Position numbers and translations under genes: made by a program. From NCBI GenBank assembly GCA_031430315.1, contig JANPBI010000230.1, positions 1 through 13,521 on the forward strand: DNA of 13,521 nucleotides, read 5' to 3'. Below, in pieces: positions 1-7,752 of the stretch. Numbering within the stretch: the stretch's first letter is position 1; each line of letters opens with the position of its first letter. Source of the stretch: JAJNPS01 sp031430315. Lineage in GTDB: Bacteria; Pseudomonadota; Alphaproteobacteria; Rhodobacterales; Rhodobacteraceae. Under the pieces are notes generated by a model. That model made no database searches, was not told where the DNA came from, and saw only the letters and a program-made list of their open reading frames with translations.

Positions 1-275
1 GTTCGGCACAAGGCGGCGTGCGGGAGCTCGAAAGGGTCGCACATCATCTGGCGAAGATGGGCGGCCCTGTTTCATCCTCGGGGCCGGTGATCCCGACGAT
101 CTACCGGCTGGGCCCGCACCGCCTGTCGCTTTTCGCCACCGTCGCGCAATTTGGTACGCCCGATGACCTGACGCTGGACGATCTGAAGATCGAGCTATAC
201 TTCCCGGCTGACGCGGCAACCGACGAGGCTTTGCGACAATTGGCCAGAGACGGGCAAGAAGGACTGCGCGCGTGA
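1..275 (+). CDS. 3' end of a probable transcriptional regulator (MmyB-like ligand-binding C-terminus), partial
   Basis: The frame is open from the left edge (first full codon at 3) and stops with TGA at 273-275, so only about 90 C-terminal residues are present. The fragment is soluble, with no membrane segment. Its features are a short helix, then SSGPVIP, then a stretch reading LFATVAQFGTPDDLTLDDLK, an IELYFPAD segment and a final helix. From memory this resembles the end of HTH regulators carrying an MmyB-like ligand-binding domain, but the DNA-binding part lies outside the window, so the assignment is tentative. The GTG at 18 is probably internal, because the frame continues upstream of it. 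It points the same way as soxB and ends 148 bp before it, so it could regulate that operon; this is inference from position only. Coding status is more certain than function. Confidence 0.55.
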   Translation, partial: SAQGGVRELERVAHHLAKMGGPVSSSGPVIPTIYRLGPHRLSLFATVAQFGTPDDLTLDDLKIELYFPADAATDEALRQLARDGQEGLRA

Positions 276-423
276 ATTGCCTGCGGGTGTTAGGCCAAGA
301 TGTCACGCGCGCCATGCAGCAAAACGACCCTTCTTGTCGCTGCTGCGCTAGGATCTGGACAGAAATCGGTTGAAGTCTTCCGATGATCCCGGTTCACTCG
401 CAACCGAATAAAGAGGCTCCAGC

Positions 424-1674
424 ATGCGCTATTCTGGCCTGAAGGTCATCACCGAAGGGCTCTTTGGCCACAAGGGCTGGAAACCGGTCTGGCGCAACCC
501 GGACCCCAAGCCTGCCTATGATGCGATCATCATCGGCGGCGGCGGGCACGGACTGTCAACGGCCTACTATCTGGCCAAGAACCACGGTCTGCGCAACATC
601 GCGGTCCTTGAAAAGGGCTATCTGGGGTCAGGAAATATTGGCCGCAACACGACCATCGTGCGCGCCAACTACTTCATTCCCGGCAACTCGGAATTCTACA
701 GTCATTCCCTGAAGCTTTGGGAAAAGCTGGAAGGGGAGCTGAACTACAACGTCATGCACAGCCAGCGCGGACAAGTTGTGCTATTCCATTCTGATGGCCA
801 GCGTGACCTTGCCGCAAGGCGCGGCAACGCCATCGTCAACCAGGGCGATGATGCCGAATTCATGACGCGCGAGGATTTGCGGGAAGAATTTCCCTACCTC
901 GACTACGAACAGACCCGCTTTCCGATCTATGGCGGACTGATGCAGCGGCGGGCCGGAACCGCGCGCCATGATGCGGTTGCCTGGGGCTATGCGCGCGCGT
1001 CCGACCAATTGGGCGTTGATCTGATCCAGAATTGCGAAGTGACGGGGATGGATGTCGAGGGCGGGCGCGTCGTCGGCGTGCAGACAACGCGTGGAGCGAT
1101 CAAGGCGGCCAAGGTCGGGATCGTCGTGGCGGGCCGATCCTCACAGGTGGCGGCGATGGCGGGCCTGAAACTGCCGATCGAAAGCCATGTGATGCAGGCC
1201 TTCGTGACCGAGGGGCTGAAGCCGGTGATCGACAGCGTCATCAGTTTCGGGATGGGGCATTTCTATATCAGCCAGTCGGACAAGGGCGGTTTGGTTTTCG
1301 GCGGCGACCTCGATTTCTACGCAAGCTATGCGGCGCGCGGCAACCTGCCGATGCTGGAGCATGTGATGGAGGCGGGGATGACGCTGATGCCGATGATTGG
1401 TCGGGCGAAGATCCTTCGGACATGGGGCGGTATAATGGACATGACACCGGACGGCTCGCCGATCATCGACAAGACACTTATCGAGGGGCTGTTCCTCGAT
1501 GCGGGCTGGAATTATGGGGGGTTCAAGGCGGTGCCCGCGTCCGGCTGGTGCATGGCGCATCTGATGGCGACCGGGCAAAGCCACGAGGTGGCCGCGCGGT
1601 TCCGGCTGGACCGGTTCCGACTGGGCCAGATCATCGACGAAGAAGGCACCGGCAGCCAACATAACTTGCATTGA
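424..1674 (+). CDS. soxB: Sarcosine oxidase, beta subunit (heterotetrameric)
   Basis: Beta subunit of the cytoplasmic heterotetrameric sarcosine oxidase, which oxidises sarcosine to glycine, H2O2 and a one-carbon unit passed to tetrahydrofolate. It is 416 aa, close to the usual length. The N-terminus has the family's GHKGWKPVWRNPDPKP segment, then a FAD Rossmann motif, IIIGGGGHGLSTAYYLAK (about 35-52), and the GSGNIGRNTTIVRANY stretch (68-83). The R181-H182 pair in RRAGTARHDAVAWGYAR matches the conserved histidine to which FMN is covalently attached in characterised enzymes. The C-terminus has WGGIMDMTPDGSPIID and AGWNYGGFKAVPASGW, typical of this DAO-like subunit. ATG 424 is preceded by AGAGG at about 411-415. 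Upstream, an ATCGG-N10-CCGAT inverted repeat (365-369/380-384) might be an operator, but no convincing -35/-10 pair was seen. It is the first gene of the operon, with 67 bp before soxD. Confidence 0.96.
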   Translation: MRYSGLKVITEGLFGHKGWKPVWRNPDPKPAYDAIIIGGGGHGLSTAYYLAKNHGLRNIAVLEKGYLGSGNIGRNTTIVRANYFIPGNSEFYSHSLKLWEKLEGELNYNVMHSQRGQVVLFHSDGQRDLAARRGNAIVNQGDDAEFMTREDLREEFPYLDYEQTRFPIYGGLMQRRAGTARHDAVAWGYARASDQLGVDLIQNCEVTGMDVEGGRVVGVQTTRGAIKAAKVGIVVAGRSSQVAAMAGLKLPIESHVMQAFVTEGLKPVIDSVISFGMGHFYISQSDKGGLVFGGDLDFYASYAARGNLPMLEHVMEAGMTLMPMIGRAKILRTWGGIMDMTPDGSPIIDKTLIEGLFLDAGWNYGGFKAVPASGWCMAHLMATGQSHEVAARFRLDRFRLGQIIDEEGTGSQHNLH

Positions 1675-1741
1675 GGATGATCATGTTGCGCCCGACGCCG
1701 AGACACCTGACGACAAAACCCGTTGATGGGGCAGTTTCGAC

Positions 1742-2014
1742 ATGCGCCTGACCTGCCCCCTTTGCGGCTCTCGCGACCGGCGCGAGTTCTACTACTACGG
1801 GTCAGAGGACTATCTCAACCGCCCCGCATCCGATGCCGGTCCCGAGGCGTGGGATCACTACCTGCATCTGCGCGACAACCCGGCCGGGGTCACGAAAGAC
1901 CTTTGGTATCATGAACTTGGCTGTTCGCAGTGGCTGCTGGTGACGCGCAACACCGTCACGCATGAGGTGTTGGCCACAGAACTGGTCGCCGACCGCAAGG
2001 GGGCCGCGCGATGA
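1742..2014 (+). CDS. soxD: Sarcosine oxidase, delta subunit (zinc-binding)
   Basis: Small structural subunit of heterotetrameric sarcosine oxidase, 90 aa, the usual size. Zinc in the characterised enzymes is held by three Cys and one His. Here these are C5 and C8 in CPLCG, H57 in WYHELGC, and C61. The central FYYYGSEDYLNRP and LWYHELGCSQWLLVTRNT segments are family hallmarks. The start at 1742 gives the canonical MRLTCPLCG N-terminus; the Shine-Dalgarno is weak (a G-run about 11 nt upstream). The 67-bp gap after soxB contains no other convincing gene. The stop overlaps the soxA start in ATGA (2011-2014), consistent with translational coupling. Confidence 0.95.
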   Translation: MRLTCPLCGSRDRREFYYYGSEDYLNRPASDAGPEAWDHYLHLRDNPAGVTKDLWYHELGCSQWLLVTRNTVTHEVLATELVADRKGAAR

Positions 2015-4929
2015 GGATTGACGGCAAGGGGCTGATCGACCGGACCAAGCCGGTCAAGTTCCAGTTCGATGGCCGCAGCTATGGCGGTTATCGCGGCGAT
2101 ACTCTGGCCTCGGCGCTTTTGGCCAATGACGTGACGCTGGTAGGGCGCAGCTTCAAATACCACCGCCCGCGTGGCGTGCTGACAGCCGGGTCCGAAGAAC
2201 CGAATGCGCTGGTCGAAATCATCGGGGCAAAGAACCAGACGCCGAATGTGCGGGCCACTGTTCAAGAGGTGTTCGAGGGGCTGAAGGCGCGCAGCCAGAA
2301 CCGCTGGCCCACGCTGAAATACGACGTCATGGCGATCAATGATGTGCTGTCGCCCTTTTTCAGCGCCGGGTTCTACTACAAGACCTTCATGTGGCCGCGA
2401 GCCTTTTGGGAAGGGCTATATGAGCCGCTCATTCGCCGTGCTGCTGGGCTTGGCAGCTTGTCGGGTCGGCATGACGAGGGACTGTACGAAAAGGCCTATG
2501 CGTTCTGTGATCTCTTGGTGATCGGGTCTGGGCCTGCGGGGCTGATGGCGGCGCTGACGGCGGCGCGGTCGGGCGCGGATGTGATCCTGGCCGAGGAAGA
2601 GGCGCGACTGGGCGGGCGGATCGTTGCGGACGATGCCGTGATTGGCGGCATGGCGGGTGCCGCATGGGTCGACACCGCAAAGGCCGAACTTGATGCAATG
2701 CCCAACGTGCGGATCATGACGCGCACCACCATTGTCGGGGCCTATGACCACGGAACCTATGGCGCGCTGGAGCGGGTCGGGCTGCATTTGCCTGCGCGCG
2801 CCAACCTGCCGCGGGAATGTTTCTGGCGGATCGTGGCCAGTCGGGCGATCCTTGCGGCTGGAGCGTTGGAGCGCAGCATCGCCTTTCCGATGAACGACCG
2901 GCCCGGCATCATGATGGCCGGGGCGATGCGCAGCTATCTGAACCGGTTCGGCGTGACCACAGGCAAGCGCGTTACGTTCTTTGCCAACAACGACTCGGCC
3001 CGGGCAGCGGCACGGCAACTGATGAAGGCGGGTGTTTCCGTGGCCGCAATCATCGACAGTCGCCCCGACGCGCCGCTGGAAGAGGACTGCATCGTGCATG
3101 CCGGTAGCCAAGTGGTCGACACCCGGGGTCGACACGCACTGCGTCAAATCACTGTCCGCAAGGGCAGCGAGGTGATCGAAATCGAGACGGACACCCTGGG
3201 CGTCTCGGGCGGGTGGAACCCGTCGCTGCACCTGACATGCCACATGAATGGCCGCCCGATCTGGAGCGAAGATCTCGCGGCGTTTGTGCCCAGTGCGGGC
3301 GCGATCCCGGGCATGGTTGCCGCAGGTGCGGCCAATGGAACCTATTCGACGCATGGTTGCTTGGCTGCCGGACAAGTGGCAGCCGTTGAAGCCTTGGCTG
3401 CACTAGACATCCGCGCGACGACACAACCGCTGCCCGACGCGGAAGATGCCCCATATCGCCATGCGCCGCTCTGGACCGTTGCGGGGAAAGGCCGCGCATG
3501 GCTCGACCTCGGCAATGACGTGACGACCAAGGATATCGCCCTGTCTGCGCAAGAGAACTTTTCCAGCGTCGAGCATATGAAACGCTATACGACCCAAGGC
3601 ATGGCGCCTGATCAGGGCAAGTCGTCCAACGTGGCGGCGCTGGCAGTGCTGGCCGATGCGACGGGACGGTCAATCCCTGAAACAGGCACGACGACTTACC
3701 GGCCTCCTTTTGTCCCGGTCTCCATCGCAGCACTGGGCGCGGGCGGGCGCGGCATGGGGTTTGCGCCGCAGCGGTTCCTGACGTCCGATCAGGCGAGCCG
3801 CGACCGGGGTGCGCCCATGATCGAGGCGGGGCTGTGGTACCGGCCCAGCTATTTCCCGAAACCCGGCGAGACAACCTGGCGCGAGTCTTGCGACCGCGAG
3901 GTGAGGATGGTGCGCCAGGCGGTCGGCATCGCGGATGTCTCCACCTTGGGCAAGATCGACATCCAAGGGGTTGACGCCGCGCGATTCCTTGATTTCGTTT
4001 ACGCCAACACCTTCAGTACATTGCCCGTCGGAAAAGTGCGCTATGGCCTGATGCTGCGCGAGGATGGTTTCGTGCTCGATGACGGCACGACGGCACGGCT
4101 GGGCGAGAACCATTATCTGATGACCACCACTACTGCAGCGGCGGGGCTGGTCATGCGGCATCTGGATTTCGTGCATCAGGCATTCTGCGCTGACTGGCAG
4201 GTGCGGTTCATCTCTGTGACCGAAGGGTGGGCGCAGTTCGCCGTGGCGGGTCCGCAGGCACGGTCGCTGGTCAATTCCTTTCTGGAAGTGCCGGCAGACC
4301 TTCCCTTCATGGGTACATCACCGGTGCGCGTTGGTGGCGTCGAGGGGCGGCTGTTTCGCATCTCGTTTTCTGGCGAGGAAGGCTACGAGATCGCCGTGCC
4401 GACGCGGTTTGGCGAGGCGCTTTTCCGTGACCTTGTCGCCCGTGCCGAAACGATGGGCGGCGGACCCTATGGGATGGAGGCGCTGAACGTCCTGCGCATC
4501 GAAAAAGGTCTCATCACCCATGCCGAGATCCATGGTCGGGTGACGGCGTTCGACATCGGTATGGACAAGATGATCAGCGCCAAAAAGGACTGTATCGGCA
4601 AGGCCAGTGCCACACGACCAGGATTGCTGGGGGCCGAACGCGAGCAGATGGTGGGCCTGAAAGTCGGCGGCGAAATTGGACTTGTCGCTGGGGCATATCT
4701 GTTCGCCCATGGGGATGCGGTCAAGCGCGAGACATCGCAAGGCTACGTCACTTCGGCCTGTTGGTCCCCGGTCATGGGCCAATGGCTGGGATTGGGGTTC
4801 GTGAAAAACGGCCGCGCGCGGTTTGGCGAAAAGATGCGGCTGGTCGATCACATGCGTGACGTGGACTTGGTGGTCGAGATTTGCGATCCGGTCTTCCACG
4901 ACCCGACTGGAGGGAAGTTGCGTGCCTGA
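2011..4929 (+). CDS. soxA: Sarcosine oxidase, alpha subunit (heterotetrameric)
   Basis: Large subunit of sarcosine oxidase, 972 aa, full length for the family. Residues about 14-95 form the ferredoxin-like N-terminal domain; it contains no cysteine, so it cannot hold a 2Fe-2S cluster, as expected for SoxA. A dinucleotide-binding Rossmann motif, LLVIGSGPAGLMAALTAARSG, starts at about 168; in known enzymes this part binds NAD+. The segment AAGALERSIAFPMNDRPGI (282-300) is typical of the middle domain. From about residue 610 (YRPSYFPKPGE) to the end is a GcvT-like aminomethyltransferase domain, which binds folate and captures the methyl group as 5,10-methylene-tetrahydrofolate. It shares a 4-bp overlap with soxD and an 8-bp overlap with soxG, so the operon is tightly coupled. 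No frameshift or truncation is seen. Confidence 0.97.
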   Translation: MRIDGKGLIDRTKPVKFQFDGRSYGGYRGDTLASALLANDVTLVGRSFKYHRPRGVLTAGSEEPNALVEIIGAKNQTPNVRATVQEVFEGLKARSQNRWPTLKYDVMAINDVLSPFFSAGFYYKTFMWPRAFWEGLYEPLIRRAAGLGSLSGRHDEGLYEKAYAFCDLLVIGSGPAGLMAALTAARSGADVILAEEEARLGGRIVADDAVIGGMAGAAWVDTAKAELDAMPNVRIMTRTTIVGAYDHGTYGALERVGLHLPARANLPRECFWRIVASRAILAAGALERSIAFPMNDRPGIMMAGAMRSYLNRFGVTTGKRVTFFANNDSARAAARQLMKAGVSVAAIIDSRPDAPLEEDCIVHAGSQVVDTRGRHALRQITVRKGSEVIEIETDTLGVSGGWNPSLHLTCHMNGRPIWSEDLAAFVPSAGAIPGMVAAGAANGTYSTHGCLAAGQVAAVEALAALDIRATTQPLPDAEDAPYRHAPLWTVAGKGRAWLDLGNDVTTKDIALSAQENFSSVEHMKRYTTQGMAPDQGKSSNVAALAVLADATGRSIPETGTTTYRPPFVPVSIAALGAGGRGMGFAPQRFLTSDQASRDRGAPMIEAGLWYRPSYFPKPGETTWRESCDREVRMVRQAVGIADVSTLGKIDIQGVDAARFLDFVYANTFSTLPVGKVRYGLMLREDGFVLDDGTTARLGENHYLMTTTTAAAGLVMRHLDFVHQAFCADWQVRFISVTEGWAQFAVAGPQARSLVNSFLEVPADLPFMGTSPVRVGGVEGRLFRISFSGEEGYEIAVPTRFGEALFRDLVARAETMGGGPYGMEALNVLRIEKGLITHAEIHGRVTAFDIGMDKMISAKKDCIGKASATRPGLLGAEREQMVGLKVGGEIGLVAGAYLFAHGDAVKRETSQGYVTSACWSPVMGQWLGLGFVKNGRARFGEKMRLVDHMRDVDLVVEICDPVFHDPTGGKLRA

Positions 4930-5476
4930 ACTGATCGCCAAAGCCGCCTTGGCCGGACGCCTTGCCCTGACACGCGGATCGTTGCGCCTTTCCGAGATCG
5001 CAGCAGGGCAAATCACGTCGATCGCGCTGTTTCCGGGGCAGCACAAGGCGATCACCAAGGTTCTAAAGTCTGTGGGCCTGACATTCCCCGCGCCCAACCA
5101 GGTTGTGGAAAAGGACGCGGCGCGTCTTGTCTGGACAGGCAGGGATCAAGTTTTTCTTTTTGGGACAACGCCGCCAGAAATCCCGCACACTGTTGGGGCA
5201 ACGACCGACCAGACCGATGCCTGGGCTGGGCTGTCACTGGAAGGTCCGGGCGCAGAAGACGCCTTGATGCGGCTTGTGCCGCTGGACCTGCGTTTTGCAC
5301 AATTCGGTCTTGGTCAAGTGCGCCGGGCCCCGATCTATCATATGCAAGCCATCGTGATCCGGGTGACGCAGAACCGGTTCGATCTGCTGGTTTTCCGGTC
5401 AATGGCCCGGACCGCTTGGCATGATATCGAAACGGCCATGACAACCATCGAGGCCCGTGCCGTCAGGTCGAAATAG
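4922..5476 (+). CDS. soxG: Sarcosine oxidase, gamma subunit
   Basis: Gamma subunit of heterotetrameric sarcosine oxidase, 184 aa from GTG 4922. This GTG was chosen because a good GGAGG (4909-4913) lies 8 nt upstream and because the N-terminus then reads PELIAKAALAGRLAL. The frame extends upstream to an ATG at 4823, but that part only shadows the end of soxA and gives basic, tryptophan-rich nonsense. SoxG is related to the N-terminal part of GcvT and helps form the folate-channel side of the complex. Segments such as DAWAGLSLEGPGAEDALMRL and the C-terminal FDLLVFRSMARTAWHDIE, followed by a short helix, fit the family. It is the last sox gene; 104 bp separate it from the aminotransferase gene, and no clear terminator was found in between. 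Confidence 0.93.
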   Translation: MPELIAKAALAGRLALTRGSLRLSEIAAGQITSIALFPGQHKAITKVLKSVGLTFPAPNQVVEKDAARLVWTGRDQVFLFGTTPPEIPHTVGATTDQTDAWAGLSLEGPGAEDALMRLVPLDLRFAQFGLGQVRRAPIYHMQAIVIRVTQNRFDLLVFRSMARTAWHDIETAMTTIEARAVRSK

Positions 5477-5546
5477 GCCGAATTCAGCGCGAATGCCCGA
5501 CTGTCATGGAGATGTCACTGGTATCGCCCCAAGGTATTACTTACAG

Positions 5547-5573
5547 CTTTTCTTAACATCACTTTTAGAAAAG
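5547..5573 (+). repeat. AT-rich inverted repeat overlapping the aminotransferase ribosome-binding site
   Basis: CTTTTC (5547-5552) and GAAAAG (5568-5573) are exact inverted repeats around a 15-nt AT-rich loop. The right arm overlaps the AAAAGG ribosome-binding sequence of the gene starting at 5581. The stem is only 6 bp and mostly A-U, so a regulatory role is speculative. The patch is noticeably more AT-rich than its surroundings, as promoter or leader DNA would be. Confidence 0.25.
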
Positions 5574-5580
5574 GTGCAAA

Positions 5581-6771
5581 ATGGCTCCCGACGGACACCT
5601 GCACGCGCCGAATGTTTATGATGCGGAACCGATCCCCGAGGGCGCGCGCTTGGAAATCGACAGGCTCTTGGCGACGGGCGATCTTTTTCGCTACACCTCT
5701 GCCCGCAATTCCCCCGTCGCGCTGCTGGAACAAGAGTTCGCGGCGTTTCTTGGCAGTCGCTATGCACTTGCGGTATCTTCCTGTTCTTCTGCGCTGTTCC
5801 TGGCGATCAAGGCACTGGATTTGCCGCGCGGCGCCCGCATCCTGATCCCGGCCTTTACCTTTGCCGCGGTGCCTTCTGCCATCGTCCATGCCGAATGCAT
5901 CCCGGTTCTGGTCGAGGTGGGCGACACCTACCGGATCGATATCGAGGATTTCTTGGCCAAACTACCGGGCGCGGATGCAGTGATGATCAGCCACATGCGC
6001 GGCCATACGTCGGACATGGATGCGATCATGGGGCATGCCGATGCTGCCGGACTTCCTGTGATCGAAGATGCAGCCCATTCCCTGGGCACGATCTGGTCAG
6101 GGCGCAATATCGGCACTATCGGCCGGGTCGGCTGTTTCAGTTTCCAGTCGTACAAGATGATCAATGCCGGCGAAGGCGGGATTTTGGTGACGGATGATCC
6201 CGAGATTGCGGCGCGCGCGGTCATCATGTCCGGCGCCTATGAGGAGAACTGGAAGTCGCATCCCGGTTTGCAGAACAGTTTCTGCCATTGGCAGAACAAG
6301 TTGCCGTTGTTCAATCTGCGCATGCAGAACCTGTCGGCTGCAGTGATCCGCCCCCAGATCCCCCAGATTGATCGTCGGGTGCGGCAAGGGCGGGCCAACC
6401 ATGATCATGTTGCAGAAATCCTGAACAAAAGCGGTCACTTCGTCGTCCCGCAACCTCTTGGGCCAGAGATGCGCGCTCCGGATTCGATCCAGTTCAACCT
6501 GTCGGACTCTTGGACCGACGCCGAAGCCAAGGGGTTTCAGGCCAGGGCCAAGGAACGCGGAGTGTCGGTGCAGGTTTTCGGCCTGAGCGACGGCAATGCC
6601 CGGGCGTTCTGGAACTGGCAGTTCCTGGGCGCGCTGCCCGACTTGCCGCTGACACGCGCAATGCTGATGCGGGCCTGCGATGTGCGGTTGCCGACGCGGC
6701 TGGCAGTGGAAGACTTGGAATTCATTGCCCATGCCTTGATTGACGCGGCCGCAGACGTCCGAGTTATCTGA
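5581..6771 (+). CDS. DegT/DnrJ/EryC1/StrS-family PLP-dependent aminotransferase, substrate unknown
   Basis: A 396-aa soluble fold-type I PLP enzyme of the family that usually transaminates keto-sugars. Visible landmarks are the AVSSCSSALFLAI phosphate-binding segment (64-76), ILIPAFTFAAVPSAI (87-101), IEDAAHSLG (161-169) with D163 as the likely pyridine-nitrogen contact, and K192 in FSFQSYKMINAGEGG as the likely Schiff-base lysine. Two details are atypical. The position usually reading HLYGQ is SHMRGHTSDMDAI (137-149), and the C-terminus ends in CDVRLPTRLAVEDLEFIAHAL rather than the common LPLxPxLT form. No sugar nucleotidyltransferase, dehydratase or glycosyltransferase is nearby. It follows soxG by 104 bp on the same strand and ends 6 bp from a convergent LysR gene. 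Start ATG 5581 has AAAAGG upstream. It could act on a keto-sugar, a cyclitol or a small keto acid; the sequence does not decide. Confidence 0.88.
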   Translation: MAPDGHLHAPNVYDAEPIPEGARLEIDRLLATGDLFRYTSARNSPVALLEQEFAAFLGSRYALAVSSCSSALFLAIKALDLPRGARILIPAFTFAAVPSAIVHAECIPVLVEVGDTYRIDIEDFLAKLPGADAVMISHMRGHTSDMDAIMGHADAAGLPVIEDAAHSLGTIWSGRNIGTIGRVGCFSFQSYKMINAGEGGILVTDDPEIAARAVIMSGAYEENWKSHPGLQNSFCHWQNKLPLFNLRMQNLSAAVIRPQIPQIDRRVRQGRANHDHVAEILNKSGHFVVPQPLGPEMRAPDSIQFNLSDSWTDAEAKGFQARAKERGVSVQVFGLSDGNARAFWNWQFLGALPDLPLTRAMLMRACDVRLPTRLAVEDLEFIAHALIDAAADVRVI

Positions 6772-6777
6772 ACGCCG

Positions 6778-7728
6778 TTATAGCAAACGCAGCTTTCCTT
6801 GCAGCATCGGCCAGCTTGCATGCGCCGGGACAATGACCTGTTCCTGTACCAAGGCGCGCAGTCGGTCGGCGATCTGCAGTGGCATGTCATGCACAACACC
6901 CGCGCGGGTCGACAGCGACAGCGTCCGCTCCAGCGGGGAAAAGGGTAGGGGATGCATGTCGAGATCAGGGGCAAATCGCGCTGCATGGTGCATCGCCAGC
7001 GGGGTCAGGATTGTCCAGCCTGCACCTCCCGCGACCATGGCTAGGATCGCGTGATAGCTGTCGAGCTCAAATTGGTAGGCCGGGCGAATGCCCAGTTTTG
7101 CCAGATGTAATGCGATCCGCCGTCCCATCAGATGGCGCGCAGAGTAAAGGATCAGCGGTTGTGCCACTGGTTTCGCGCCTTTTGCGGTGATTGCGACAAA
7201 GGGCTCTGCCAGCAGAGGATGGACCTCTCGCCAGCCACCATCGTCACCCGGTCCCGGTTCTGCGTCTGCCGCAACCACGATATCCAGCGCGCGGGCCTCA
7301 AGCTGATCCAGAAGGCGATGGCTTGCCCCGGTTTCCAGCAAGAACCGACAGCCGCGGAGATCTTCGGACAGGGCCTGCAACAGGCGTGGTGTCACATCGG
7401 CATCAAAATCCTCGATCATGCCCAGTCGCAAGGTGGTCAACGTAGACAGATCTGCCCGCGCGAGTTCCGCCTGGGCCTCAGCTGCAGCATTGAGGATGGT
7501 TTGCGCGTGGCGGCGGAACACAACACCTGCTTGCGTCAGCTGCAGCGGGCGCGTTGAGCGGTCCAGCAGAACCGCGCCCAACGTGGCCTCAAGTCCCGAG
7601 AGTTGCTGGCTGATTGCAGACGGGCTGACACCCAGGCGACGCGCCGCCGCGGAAATTGAACGTTCCTCGGCAGCCGCGACAAAAACCTCGATCCCCCAAA
7701 GCGTCACCCGACCGTCCTGGATTGGCAT
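6778..7728 (-). CDS. LysR-family transcriptional regulator
   Basis: A 316-aa cytoplasmic regulator of normal LysR length. An N-terminal winged HTH (about residues 10-68) contains SISAAARRLGVSPSAISQQLSGLE and the following DRSTRPLQLTQAG wing. A linker helix (about 70-95, alanine-rich) leads to a periplasmic-binding-protein-like effector domain from about residue 96, beginning TLRLGMIEDFDADVTP. The start has a strong GGGGAGG ribosome-binding site just upstream. It lies 24 bp downstream of phaR on the same strand, so it is probably read from the phaR transcript, and it converges on the aminotransferase gene with only 6 bp between the stop codons. The target genes cannot be read from sequence. 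LysR proteins usually control a divergent neighbour, and none exists here. Confidence 0.93.
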   Translation of the reverse strand: MPIQDGRVTLWGIEVFVAAAEERSISAAARRLGVSPSAISQQLSGLEATLGAVLLDRSTRPLQLTQAGVVFRRHAQTILNAAAEAQAELARADLSTLTTLRLGMIEDFDADVTPRLLQALSEDLRGCRFLLETGASHRLLDQLEARALDIVVAADAEPGPGDDGGWREVHPLLAEPFVAITAKGAKPVAQPLILYSARHLMGRRIALHLAKLGIRPAYQFELDSYHAILAMVAGGAGWTILTPLAMHHAARFAPDLDMHPLPFSPLERTLSLSTRAGVVHDMPLQIADRLRALVQEQVIVPAHASWPMLQGKLRLL

Positions 7729-7752
7729 GAGCAGCCTCCCCTTGTCGTACCG

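Noticed and set aside
276..423. Glycine riboswitch upstream of soxB
   Set aside because: The sarcosine product glycine made it worth checking, but the 148-bp region shows no tandem aptamer-like conserved core, and its only symmetry is a short inverted repeat.
2416..3375. Long minus-strand open frame of 319 codons opposite soxA
   Set aside because: It is antisense to a well-conserved part of soxA. The predicted protein is His/Arg/Pro-rich without motifs, typical of a shadow frame.
4823..4921. Upstream extension of soxG to an ATG at 4823
   Set aside because: The extension overlaps the end of soxA by over 100 bp and encodes Trp/Arg/Ser-rich sequence. GTG 4922 has a good ribosome-binding site and gives the expected N-terminus.
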